From NCBI GenBank assembly GCA_937868725.1, contig CALMMQ010000003.1:1-64000 (forward strand): a stretch of DNA of 64,000 nucleotides. The letters run 5' to 3'. Below the pieces are notes generated by a model. That model did not search any database. It was not told the DNA's origin and saw only the letters and a list, made by a program, of their open reading frames with translations. Shown here piece by piece: positions 18,499 to 26,028 of this stretch. The position numbers were made by a program, and so were the translations under genes. Source of the stretch: an uncultured Pleomorphomonas sp. (GTDB taxonomy: Bacteria; Pseudomonadota; Alphaproteobacteria; Rhizobiales; Pleomorphomonadaceae). Each line of letters opens with the position of its first letter. The stretch's first letter is position 1.

Positions 18499-19467
18499 TC
18501 AGCGCTCCTTGACGTACGGCACGCCGCCGGCCTTGGGCGCATTGGCAACGCCGATGAAGCCGGCCAGCAGCACGCAGGTCAGCACATAGGGCAGCGCCTG
18601 GAAGATCTGCACCGGCACTTCGCCGATGCCCGGCAGGGTCTTGCCCTGCATGAAGTTGGCGAAGGCGTCGAGGAAGCCGAACAGCAGGCAGGCCAGCATC
18701 ACCGGCACCGGCCGCCACTTGGCGAAGATCAGCGCCGCCAGCGCGATGAAGCCCTTGCCGGCCGACATGTCCTTGACGAAACCGGCCGACTGCGCGATGG
18801 CGAGGTAGGTGCCCGAGCAGCCGCAGAGAATGCCGGCGCAGATGGTCGCCCGGTAGCGCAGCCAGGTCACCGAGATGCCGGCGGTGTCGACGGCGCCCGG
18901 ATTCTCGCCCACGGCCCGGAGACGCAGGCCGAAGCGGGTGCGATAGAGCACCCACCAGGAGGCGGGCACGGCCAGGAAGGCCAGGTAGGTCAGGATGTTG
19001 TGACCGGAAATGACGTTGGCGTAGAAGCGGCCGAGAAAACCGGTGCCGCGGAGCTCGCTGGCAAACGGGAAGACGATCTCGGTGAAGCGCGCCGACGTGG
19101 CCAGCGGCGGCGTTCGCCCGCCCTGGCCGTACCAGGCCTGACCAAGCACAGCCGTCAGACCGGAGGCCAGGAAGTTGATGGCGACGCCCGAGACGATCTG
19201 GTTGCCGCGGTTGGTGATGGCCGCGAAACCGTGGATCAGCGAGATCAGCACCGACACGATGATGCCGGCGGCGAGCCCGAGCCAGGGCGACCCGGTCAGG
19301 TAGGCGACGACGGCGGCGCCGAAGGCCGAGAACAGCATCTTGCCTTCAAGGCCGATGTCGAACACGCCCGCCCGCTCGGTGAACAGACCGGCCAGCGCCG
19401 TGAAGATCAGCGGAATCGACAGACGGATCGTCGAGCCGAGGATCGAGATGAGGTCGAGGTTTTCCAT
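18499..19467 (-). CDS. Nucleoside ABC transporter permease (second)
   Basis: A 322-residue BPD_transp_2-family permease with 8-9 hydrophobic segments, matching the second permease of BMP-type nucleoside importers (YufQ/NupC class). A motif typical of the family is RAVGENPGAVDTAGISVTWLR, the cytoplasmic loop that contacts the ATPase. The start at 19467 has GAGGACAGAC upstream. It is 11 nt after the first permease and directly before cdd, so importer and salvage enzymes share one transcript. Confidence 0.92.
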   Translation of the reverse strand: MENLDLISILGSTIRLSIPLIFTALAGLFTERAGVFDIGLEGKMLFSAFGAAVVAYLTGSPWLGLAAGIIVSVLISLIHGFAAITNRGNQIVSGVAINFLASGLTAVLGQAWYGQGGRTPPLATSARFTEIVFPFASELRGTGFLGRFYANVISGHNILTYLAFLAVPASWWVLYRTRFGLRLRAVGENPGAVDTAGISVTWLRYRATICAGILCGCSGTYLAIAQSAGFVKDMSAGKGFIALAALIFAKWRPVPVMLACLLFGFLDAFANFMQGKTLPGIGEVPVQIFQALPYVLTCVLLAGFIGVANAPKAGGVPYVKER

Positions 19468-19478
19468 GTCTGTCCTCC

Positions 19479-20582
19479 TCAGGCCTTGCCGAGCCGTTGC
19501 CAGACGCGGACGATCGCCGGGCGATACATGTATTCGAGCGCGCCGGCGAACAGCACGACCAGACCCTGGATGACGACGATCATGTCGCGGGTGATCTTGG
19601 GCATGTCGAAGGAGAGCGCGTCGCCGCCCTGGTAGAGGATGCCGAACAGGATGGCCGCCAGGACGATGCCGAGCGGATGGCTGCGGCCCATCAGCGACAC
19701 GGCGATGCCAACGAAGCCGGCGCCGCCGACGAACTCCACCTGCAGGCGGGCCGAGGCGCCAAGCACCGGGTTGAGCGCCATCATGCCGGCGAGGCCGCCG
19801 GAGATCAGCATGGTGATCATCACCGTGCGGACGTAGGGAATGCCGGCGTAGGCGGCGGCCGTCGGATTGGCGCCAAGCGTGCGGATCTCGTAGCCGAGCT
19901 TGGTGCGCCAGATCAGCAGCCAGACGGCGAAGCACATGAACAGCGAGATCAGGAACGACATGTTGAACGGCGCCGCGCCGATCTTGCCGCCGAACAGAGC
20001 GATCAGCCAGCCGAGCTTGGGCAACTGGCCGCCTTCGAGGAAGACGCGGGTTTCCGGCGCCATCTTGCCCGGCACGATCAGCACGTGCACCAGCAGATAG
20101 ACCATCAGCGCCGCGCCGATGAAGTTGAACATGATCGTCGTGATGACGATATGGCTGCCGCGCTTGGCCTGCAGCCAGGCCGGGATCAGCGCCCAGAGAG
20201 CGCCGAAGGCGGCCGAGCCAAGAACGGCGAACGGCATGGTCACGTACCACGGCACGTAATTGTCGAGCGCCAGCGCCGCCAGCGCCGCGCCGAGACCGCC
20301 GAGGTAGGCCTGACCTTCCGAGCCGATATTGAACAGGCCGGCGTGATAGGCCACCGCCACCGACAGGCCGGTGAAGATGAAGTTGGTGGCGTAGTAAAGG
20401 GTGAAGCCGATGCCCTCGCCGTTGCCGAGGGCGCCCTGCAACAGCAGCGTCACGGCATCGAGCGGGCTTTCGCCGATGAACCAGACCACGCCCCCCGATA
20501 TCAGGAAGGCGGTCAGCAGGCTGAGAAACGGCATCAGGCCGTAGGTGATCCAATTGGGCAGCGGGACGGAGGCGGTGCTCAT
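19479..20582 (-). CDS. Nucleoside ABC transporter permease (first)
   Basis: A 367-residue BPD_transp_2-family permease, longer than its partner as usual for this family. Membrane segments begin near residue 12. The family loop IRTLGANPTAAAYAGIPYVR is present. The start at 20582 has GAGGAAGAG just upstream; an earlier frame start at 20600 adds six residues and is not supported. It lies 7 nt after the ATPase gene. With the binding protein, ATPase and second permease it forms a complete importer, most likely for nucleosides given the salvage genes that follow. Confidence 0.92.
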   Translation of the reverse strand: MSTASVPLPNWITYGLMPFLSLLTAFLISGGVVWFIGESPLDAVTLLLQGALGNGEGIGFTLYYATNFIFTGLSVAVAYHAGLFNIGSEGQAYLGGLGAALAALALDNYVPWYVTMPFAVLGSAAFGALWALIPAWLQAKRGSHIVITTIMFNFIGAALMVYLLVHVLIVPGKMAPETRVFLEGGQLPKLGWLIALFGGKIGAAPFNMSFLISLFMCFAVWLLIWRTKLGYEIRTLGANPTAAAYAGIPYVRTVMITMLISGGLAGMMALNPVLGASARLQVEFVGGAGFVGIAVSLMGRSHPLGIVLAAILFGILYQGGDALSFDMPKITRDMIVVIQGLVVLFAGALEYMYRPAIVRVWQRLGKA

Positions 20583-20589
20583 CTCTTCC

Positions 20590-22113
20590 TCACGCGGCAA
20601 TGCCGGCCATCATCAGGCCGAGGGTCTGTTCACCGGTCTCCGGCGACTTTTCACCGACGACATGGCCGGCGAACATCACGAGAATGCGGTCGCTGAGCGA
20701 GCGGATCTCGTCGAGTTCGACCGACACCAGCAGCACCGCCTTGCCGGCGTCGCGCATGGCGATCAGCCGCCGATGGATGAATTCGATGGCGCCGATGTCG
20801 ACGCCGCGTGTCGGCTGGCCGACCACCAGCAGCGAGGGATCGTTCTCGATCTCGCGGGCGACGACGATCTTCTGCTGGTTGCCACCGGAGAAGTTGGCCG
20901 TCTTGAGCCGGCAGTTGGGTGGTCGGATATCGTACTTCTCGATCTTGCGCTTGGCATCCTCGCGGCAGGCGTTGAGGTCGAGCGCCATGCCCTTGCCGTA
21001 AGCCGGCGCGCGGTGATAGCCGAGGACGCTGTTCTCGCTTTCCTCGAACTTCAGGACGAGGCCCATGCGATGGCGGTCTTCGGGAATGTGACCGAGGCCG
21101 AGCGTCCTGAGACGGGCCGCGTCGAAGCCGGTGACCGGCTGGCCATGGATGAGAATCTCGCCCGACGTCGGCTTGCGGATGCCGGTGATCGCTTCCAGCA
21201 GTTCCGACTGGCCGTTGCCGGCCACGCCGGCGATGCCGACCACTTCGCCGGCCCGGACGTCGAACGACACGCCATCGACCATGGTGACGCCGCGGTTGTC
21301 CTTGACCACCAGATCGCGCACCGACAGCACGACGTCGCCAGGGTTGGCCGGGCCCTTGTCGACCCGCAGCAGCACGCGGCGGCCGACCATCAGTTCGGCC
21401 AGTTCCTCGACCGTCGTCTCGGCCGTCTTGCGCGTTGCCACCATCTCGCCGCGCCGCATCACCGACACGGTGTCGGTGATAGCCATGATCTCGCGCAGCT
21501 TGTGGGTGATGAGCAGGATGGTCTTGCCCTGATCGCGCAGCACGCCAAGGATTTTGAACAGGTGGTCGGCTTCGGCCGGCGTCAGCACGCCGGTGGGCTC
21601 GTCGAGGATCAGCACCTCGGCGCCGCGATAGAGCGCCTTGAGGATCTCGACGCGCTGCTGCAGACCGACCGGCAGTTCCTCGATGATGGCATCGGGATCG
21701 ACCTCAAGGCCGTAATCGGCTTCAAGCCGCTTGAGGGCGCTGCGGGCTTCCGACACGCCCTTGCCGAGCAGGGCCCCGCCTTCGACGCCAAGGATGACGT
21801 TCTCGAGCACCGAGAAGTTCTCGACCAGCATGAAGTGCTGATGGACCATGCCGATGCCGGCATTGATGGCGGCCTGACTGTCCGGGATGCGGATGGGGGC
21901 GCCGTTGACGCGGATTTCCCCGGCATCGGCGTGATAGAAGCCGTAGAGGATCGACATCAGCGTCGACTTGCCGGCGCCGTTCTCGCCGATGATGCCGTGG
22001 ATCGAGCCCTTGGCAACGGTGAGATTGATGTTCTTGTTGGCATGAACGGCACCGAACTTCTTCTCGATGCCGATGAGCTGGATGGCGGGTGCGGCTGACG
22101 GATTGGAACTCAC
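20590..22113 (-). CDS. Nucleoside ABC transporter, double ATP-binding protein
   Basis: A 507-residue ATPase with two ABC domains in tandem, the sugar/nucleoside importer type (RbsA/YufO class). Domain 1 has Walker A GENGAGKSTL and Walker B LILDEPTGVL. Its signature is degenerate (LPVGLQQRVEILK). Domain 2 has a degenerate Walker A (GVAGNGQSELLEA), the signature SGGNQQKIVVARE and a Walker B variant (LLVVGQPTRGVD). One catalytically weak domain is normal in this class. The start is GTG at 22113 with GGAG 9 nt upstream. A 197-nt gap with a hairpin separates it from the binding-protein gene. Confidence 0.93.
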   Translation of the reverse strand: MSSNPSAAPAIQLIGIEKKFGAVHANKNINLTVAKGSIHGIIGENGAGKSTLMSILYGFYHADAGEIRVNGAPIRIPDSQAAINAGIGMVHQHFMLVENFSVLENVILGVEGGALLGKGVSEARSALKRLEADYGLEVDPDAIIEELPVGLQQRVEILKALYRGAEVLILDEPTGVLTPAEADHLFKILGVLRDQGKTILLITHKLREIMAITDTVSVMRRGEMVATRKTAETTVEELAELMVGRRVLLRVDKGPANPGDVVLSVRDLVVKDNRGVTMVDGVSFDVRAGEVVGIAGVAGNGQSELLEAITGIRKPTSGEILIHGQPVTGFDAARLRTLGLGHIPEDRHRMGLVLKFEESENSVLGYHRAPAYGKGMALDLNACREDAKRKIEKYDIRPPNCRLKTANFSGGNQQKIVVAREIENDPSLLVVGQPTRGVDIGAIEFIHRRLIAMRDAGKAVLLVSVELDEIRSLSDRILVMFAGHVVGEKSPETGEQTLGLMMAGIAA

Positions 22114-22214
22114 GGTTCACGGCTCCAGATACGAAACAAGCACCAGTGCAGTTTCGGCCCGAATCGCCAGGGATCCGGGCCGAGGAAAAACCGCACGTGG
22201 ATATGAATCGGGAA

Positions 22215-22256
22215 CATTTCCAAGCCAGCCGGACGCGGACGCCCGGCTGGGAAATG
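22215..22256 (-). other. Intercistronic hairpin between binding protein and ATPase genes
   Basis: CCAGCCGG pairs with CCGGCTGG around a 10-nt loop, and the outer arms CATTTC / GAAATG extend the stem after a small bulge. There is no T run on either strand. A stable hairpin just after a binding-protein gene commonly protects or attenuates the mRNA so that binding protein exceeds the membrane parts. Its flank (GGGAAATGCTCTAG) resembles dispersed intergenic palindromes of Rhizobiales, which is recollection and not tested. Confidence 0.55.
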
Positions 22257-22310
22257 CTCTAGGCGTACCCAGATGACCGGACACGCCCTACGCTTGCCTT
22301 GCGGCGGCGA

Positions 22311-23306
22311 TCACTTCGGGCAGGACTTGTCCGACATGTAGTCGTGAACCTTGACCGCGCCGGAGATGATGTCGGCCTTGGCCTTGTCGACGGCCGCCAG
22401 GATCTCGGGGGTGATCAGCGGCTTGTTGTTGTCGTCATAGGCCCAGGCAACGCCGTCTTCCTTGACGCCCAGCGCCTGCACGCCCGGCGAGAACTTGCCG
22501 GCCTTGGTGTCGGCGTAGGCGTTGTAGACGGCGAGGTCGACGCGCTTGACCATCGAGGTCAGCACCGAACCCGGATGCAGGTAGTTCTGGTTGGAGTCGA
22601 CGCCGATCGAGTACTTGCCCTGGTCGGCCGCCGTCTGCAGCACACCGATGCCGCTGGCACCGGCCGCCGCGTAGACGACATCGGCGCCCTGGTCGATCTG
22701 GCCCTTGGCCAGCTCGCCGCCGCGCACCGGATCGCTCCAGGCCGCGCCCGTGGTGCCGATCATGTTCTGGTAGACGGTGACGCCCGCCTTGGCCGCCCTA
22801 GCGCCCTGCTCGTAGCCGCAGCCGAACTTGCGGATCAGCGGAATATCCATGCCGCCGACGAAGCCGACCTTGCCAGTCTTCGAGAACAGGCCGGCAACCG
22901 TACCGACGAGGTAGGAGCCTTCCTCTTCCTTGTAGACGACCGAGCGGACGTTCGGCTTGTCGACGACGGCGTCGACGATGACGAACTTGGTATCAGGGAA
23001 CTCGGTGGCCACCTTCTCGATGGCCGACGTCCAGGCGAACGACACGGCGACGATCGGGCTGAAGCCCTTGGAGGCGAAGTTGCGAATCGCCTGTTCGCCC
23101 TGCGTGTCGCCGGTCGGCTCGAAATCGCGATAGGCGATGCCGGTCTCGGCCTTGAACTTTTCGGCGCCGTTGTAGGCCGCCTCGTTGAACGACTTGTCGA
23201 ACTTGCCGCCGGTGCCGTAAACGAGCGCCGGCTTGATCTCGGCCGCGTACACCGCAGTCGTCAGCAGCGTCGCCGCGAAAGTTGCGCCGATCAGTTTTGC
23301 AATCAT
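22311..23306 (-). CDS. BMP-family nucleoside-binding protein
   Basis: A 331-residue periplasmic binding protein of the BMP/PnrA (Med/NupN) family. A signal peptide (about residues 1-21, ending AVYA) has no lipobox Cys, so it should be soluble in the periplasm. The mature part starts AEIKPALVYGTGGKFDKSFN, matching the family pattern GGxxDxSFN. Later motifs are VSFAWTSAIEKVATEFPDT, YKEEEGSYLVGTVAG and VGFVGGMDIPLIRKFGCGYEQG. GAGG lies 7 nt before the ATG. It is the first gene of the leftward nucleoside cluster. Confidence 0.93.
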   Translation of the reverse strand: MIAKLIGATFAATLLTTAVYAAEIKPALVYGTGGKFDKSFNEAAYNGAEKFKAETGIAYRDFEPTGDTQGEQAIRNFASKGFSPIVAVSFAWTSAIEKVATEFPDTKFVIVDAVVDKPNVRSVVYKEEEGSYLVGTVAGLFSKTGKVGFVGGMDIPLIRKFGCGYEQGARAAKAGVTVYQNMIGTTGAAWSDPVRGGELAKGQIDQGADVVYAAAGASGIGVLQTAADQGKYSIGVDSNQNYLHPGSVLTSMVKRVDLAVYNAYADTKAGKFSPGVQALGVKEDGVAWAYDDNNKPLITPEILAAVDKAKADIISGAVKVHDYMSDKSCPK

Positions 23307-23447
23307 TTGAACGCCTCACCCCTGGTGGAAGGTACCCCGTTACAGCCCGTTACGGGTCGCCGCCGGGCGCTCCGCACGCGTCCGGTCAGTTCCGGGTGGC
23401 CGTAACTAAGCACGGATTTCATGTCTTTGCATTGCCTTTCTTGTGTT

Positions 23448-23465
23448 TTTGACCAAATGGACAAA
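23448..23465 (-). promoter_or_regulatory. RutR-like palindromic operator upstream of the nucleoside cluster
   Basis: The palindrome TTTGACCAAATGGACAAA pairs at 14 of 18 positions, with mismatches only at the centre and one symmetric pair. Its core differs at one base from TTGACCA-NN-TGGTCAA, the consensus known for the uracil-responsive TetR-family repressor RutR of E. coli. It lies 142 nt before the binding-protein start, in a divergent 376-nt gap shared with mgsA. A pyrimidine-sensing regulator would suit the cluster. No such regulator gene is in this window, so the binding protein is unknown. Confidence 0.55.
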
Positions 23466-23682
23466 TGTACGCCATTCGACTTTTGGCTGAGCCGTGGTCG
23501 AGGCGAAAAATGCGGCAGTACGATAAACTTGCAGGCAAACCGGCCCCACTCCCCGCGTCCGGCTCGCCGCCGGCCACGCCCTCGCCACGTCGGGTTGCCG
23601 GCGTTGGCCGCGGCCTTGGACCTATTTCTTACGACCCTCAGGGAAAATCGGATATCGCTGCTTGAGGAAAGACGCTAAGACC

Positions 23683-24120
23683 ATGCGGACGCCACTTGCC
23701 GGCTGGAGCCCCATGACTGCCAAACTCGCCATCGCCCTCGTCGCGCACGACGCCAAGAAGCCGGAAATGGTCGAATTCGCCCGCAATCATGCCGAGCGGC
23801 TGAGTGAGCTTGAGCTCTATGCCACCGGCACCACCGGCGGCCAGATTTCCGAGGCCTGTCCGGCGCTGTCCGTCCACCGCCTGAAGAGTGGCCCACTCGG
23901 TGGCGACCAGCAGATCGGCGCCATGATCGCCGAGGGCCGCCTGTCCGGCCTGCTGTTCTTCGTCGACCCGCTGTCGCCCATGCCCCACGACGTCGACGTC
24001 AAGGCCCTGACGCGCCTGGCCCTGGTCTACGACATTCCCATGGCGCTCAATCGTTCCACTGCCGAACTGCTGATCCGCTCCGAAACCTTTGCCCGACCCG
24101 GCCACGATCTTCCCCAATGA
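23683..24120 (+). CDS. mgsA: Methylglyoxal synthase
   Basis: A 145-residue methylglyoxal synthase converting dihydroxyacetone phosphate to methylglyoxal and phosphate, a bypass of lower glycolysis. Conserved blocks are [39 protein letters not shown] (phosphate site), [18 protein letters not shown] with the catalytic Asp, and [14 protein letters not shown]. Possible starts are TTG 23662, ATG 23683 and ATG 23713; GAGGAAA lies upstream of the second and GGAG upstream of the third, so the start is uncertain by ten residues. It overlaps glk by 4 nt, so the two are coupled. Confidence 0.92.
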   Translation: MRTPLAGWSPMTAKLAIALVAHDAKKPEMVEFARNHAERLSELELYATGTTGGQISEACPALSVHRLKSGPLGGDQQIGAMIAEGRLSGLLFFVDPLSPMPHDVDVKALTRLALVYDIPMALNRSTAELLIRSETFARPGHDLPQ

Positions 24121-25148
24121 GCGCAACCATGCCGACATCAACCGTTTCCGCTACCATTTCCTTCCCGGTGTTGTTTGCCGACATCGGCGGCACCAACGCC
24201 CGTTTCGCCATGCTGACCGACGCCAGCGGCCAGCTCCGGCACTTTGACACCGTCGAGACGCGCCTGTTCGCCACCATTGAGGACGCCATCGAGGCGACCG
24301 TCATCGGTGGCGGCGCACCGGTGCCGCGCGCGCTGGTCTTCGCCCTCGCCGGCCCGATCGGCGCCGAGAGCACCCAGCTCACCAATTGCCCCTGGGTGGT
24401 GACGCCGACCCGTCTGGTCCAGCGCTTCGGCCTCAGGGAAGTCATCCTGTTCAACGATTTCGAGGCGCTCGGCCTGTGCCTGCCCGGCCTGACGGCGCAG
24501 GATCTGGTCGCCGTCGGCGAGGCGCTGCCGCCGGCCGAAGGCACCAAGCTGGTCATCGGACCGGGGACCGGTCTTGGCGCCGCCGGCCTCGTCGACGCCG
24601 CCGGCCGCTGGGTGCCCGTGCCTGGCGAGGGCGGGCACATCGACCTCGCCCCCGTCACGCCGCGCGACTACGCCATCTGGCCGAACATCGAACGGCCGAC
24701 CGACCGCGTCACCGGCGAAACCATCATCTGCGGCTCCGGCCTCTTGCGCCTCTATCGCGCCATCGCCGCCACCGATGGCCGCGAGGCCGCCTGCACCACC
24801 CCGGCCGAGGTGACCGCCGCCGCCGAAGCCGGCGAGGCCATGGCCGTCGAGGCCGTGACGGTGTTCGCCGAGCATCTCGGCCGCATCGCCGGCAATCTCG
24901 CCCTGACCTTCCTCGCCCACGGCGGCGTCTATCTGGCCGGTGGCATCGCCCCCCGCATCATTTCGGTGCTGCAGTCGGGCGGTTTCCGCGCCGGCTTCGA
25001 GGACAAGGTGCCGCACCAGAGCCTGATGAAGACCATGCCGACGGCGATCATCGTCCACGAGCGCCCGGCCCTGGCCGGCCTCGTCGACTTCGCCCGCAAT
25101 CCCGATCGCTTCGCCGTCCGCCTGGCCGGTCGTTACTGGACCGCCTGA
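24117..25148 (+). CDS. glk: Glucokinase
   Basis: A 343-residue ROK-independent (E. coli Glk-type) glucokinase making glucose 6-phosphate. The ATP-binding [12 protein letters not shown], the phosphate-contact region [26 protein letters not shown] (phosphate 2) and [10 protein letters not shown] are all present, with GGIAPRI near the C-terminus (adenosine motif). The start overlaps the mgsA stop by 4 nt; an internal ATG at 24129 is possible. The last 16 nt overlap the end of the convergent ABC ATPase gene. Coupling of a glycolytic entry enzyme to a glycolytic bypass enzyme is notable. Confidence 0.93.
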   Translation: MSATMPTSTVSATISFPVLFADIGGTNARFAMLTDASGQLRHFDTVETRLFATIEDAIEATVIGGGAPVPRALVFALAGPIGAESTQLTNCPWVVTPTRLVQRFGLREVILFNDFEALGLCLPGLTAQDLVAVGEALPPAEGTKLVIGPGTGLGAAGLVDAAGRWVPVPGEGGHIDLAPVTPRDYAIWPNIERPTDRVTGETIICGSGLLRLYRAIAATDGREAACTTPAEVTAAAEAGEAMAVEAVTVFAEHLGRIAGNLALTFLAHGGVYLAGGIAPRIISVLQSGGFRAGFEDKVPHQSLMKTMPTAIIVHERPALAGLVDFARNPDRFAVRLAGRYWTA

Positions 25149-25879
25149 CCGGCGGTCCGCAATCGCAGCGACAGCGCCTCGCAGGCCGAGAAATAGGCCG
25201 CCGTGAGGCGCGTCGTCGTGTCGCGCCGCTGCGGCAGATCTATGGTCTCGAGACTGGCGATGCGCCCCGGTCCCGGCGTCATGACAGCGACGCGATCGGA
25301 CAGGAACGTTGCCTCGCTGACGGCGTGGGTGACGAAGATCACCGTGAAGCCGAGACGCTGGCGCAGCTCAAGCAGTTCAGCGTTGAGGCGCTCGCGGCTG
25401 ATCTCGTCGAGAGCGGCGAACGGCTCGTCCATCAGCAGCAGTTCCGGCTCGCCGACCAGAGCGCGGGCGATGGACACGCGCATGCGCATGCCCCCCGACA
25501 GCTGGCGCGGCAACCGCTCTTCCACCTTGTCGAGCCCGACCAGACGCAGCGCCGACCGCACCGCCTCGGCGGCGTCGCCGCGCCGGACGCCGGCAAAACG
25601 CAGCGGCAGCCAGACATTGTCGAAGACGTTGGCCCACGGCAGCAGCGTCGGGTCCTGAAACACGTAGCCGAGGCGCGGCTGGCCGGTCGGCCAGACGATG
25701 GCGCCACCGCTCGGCTGATCCAGACCGGCGATCAGCCGCAAGGCCGTCGACTTGCCGCAGCCCGAAGCGCCGATGATACTGAGGATCTCGCCGCGCTCGA
25801 CGGCGAGATCAAGTCCGTCCAGCACCGCCTCGCCGGAGAAGTCCCGGCGGAGACCCTTGAGTTCCAGCAACACCGACAT
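25133..25879 (-). CDS. Orphan ABC transporter ATP-binding protein (nitrate/sulfonate/taurine type)
   Basis: A 248-residue ABC ATPase of the SsuB/TauB/ThiZ class. It has Walker A GASGCGKSTALRL, Q-loop VFQDPTLLPW, signature LSGGMRMRVSIARAL, Walker B LLLMDEPFAALDE and the switch His in VTHAVSEATFL. All residues for ATP hydrolysis are present. The second codon ATG at 25879 is preferred over GTG 25882. No permease or binding protein of this class is in the window: the neighbours are glk and copA. Substrate therefore cannot be assigned; sulfonate, taurine or a thiamine precursor are family options. Confidence 0.85.
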   Translation of the reverse strand: MSVLLELKGLRRDFSGEAVLDGLDLAVERGEILSIIGASGCGKSTALRLIAGLDQPSGGAIVWPTGQPRLGYVFQDPTLLPWANVFDNVWLPLRFAGVRRGDAAEAVRSALRLVGLDKVEERLPRQLSGGMRMRVSIARALVGEPELLLMDEPFAALDEISRERLNAELLELRQRLGFTVIFVTHAVSEATFLSDRVAVMTPGPGRIASLETIDLPQRRDTTTRLTAAYFSACEALSLRLRTAGQAVQ

Positions 25880-26028
25880 CACTTGAGGCTCCGATTGCCA
25901 CGCCGTGGTTCACAGACCACAATCCGTCCGTCGAGGCAACGCCGGCCAACGCGATCGTGAACGGAGCGCCGGGTGCGGCCGCCAGCTTTCTGCTAAGCTT
26001 GCCGTCCGACCGCCCAGTGGAGCCTGTC

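Noticed and set aside
20545-22098. A 517-residue open frame antisense to the ABC ATPase
   Set aside because: It lies wholly over a double-ABC ATPase gene with intact motifs, so it is a shadow.
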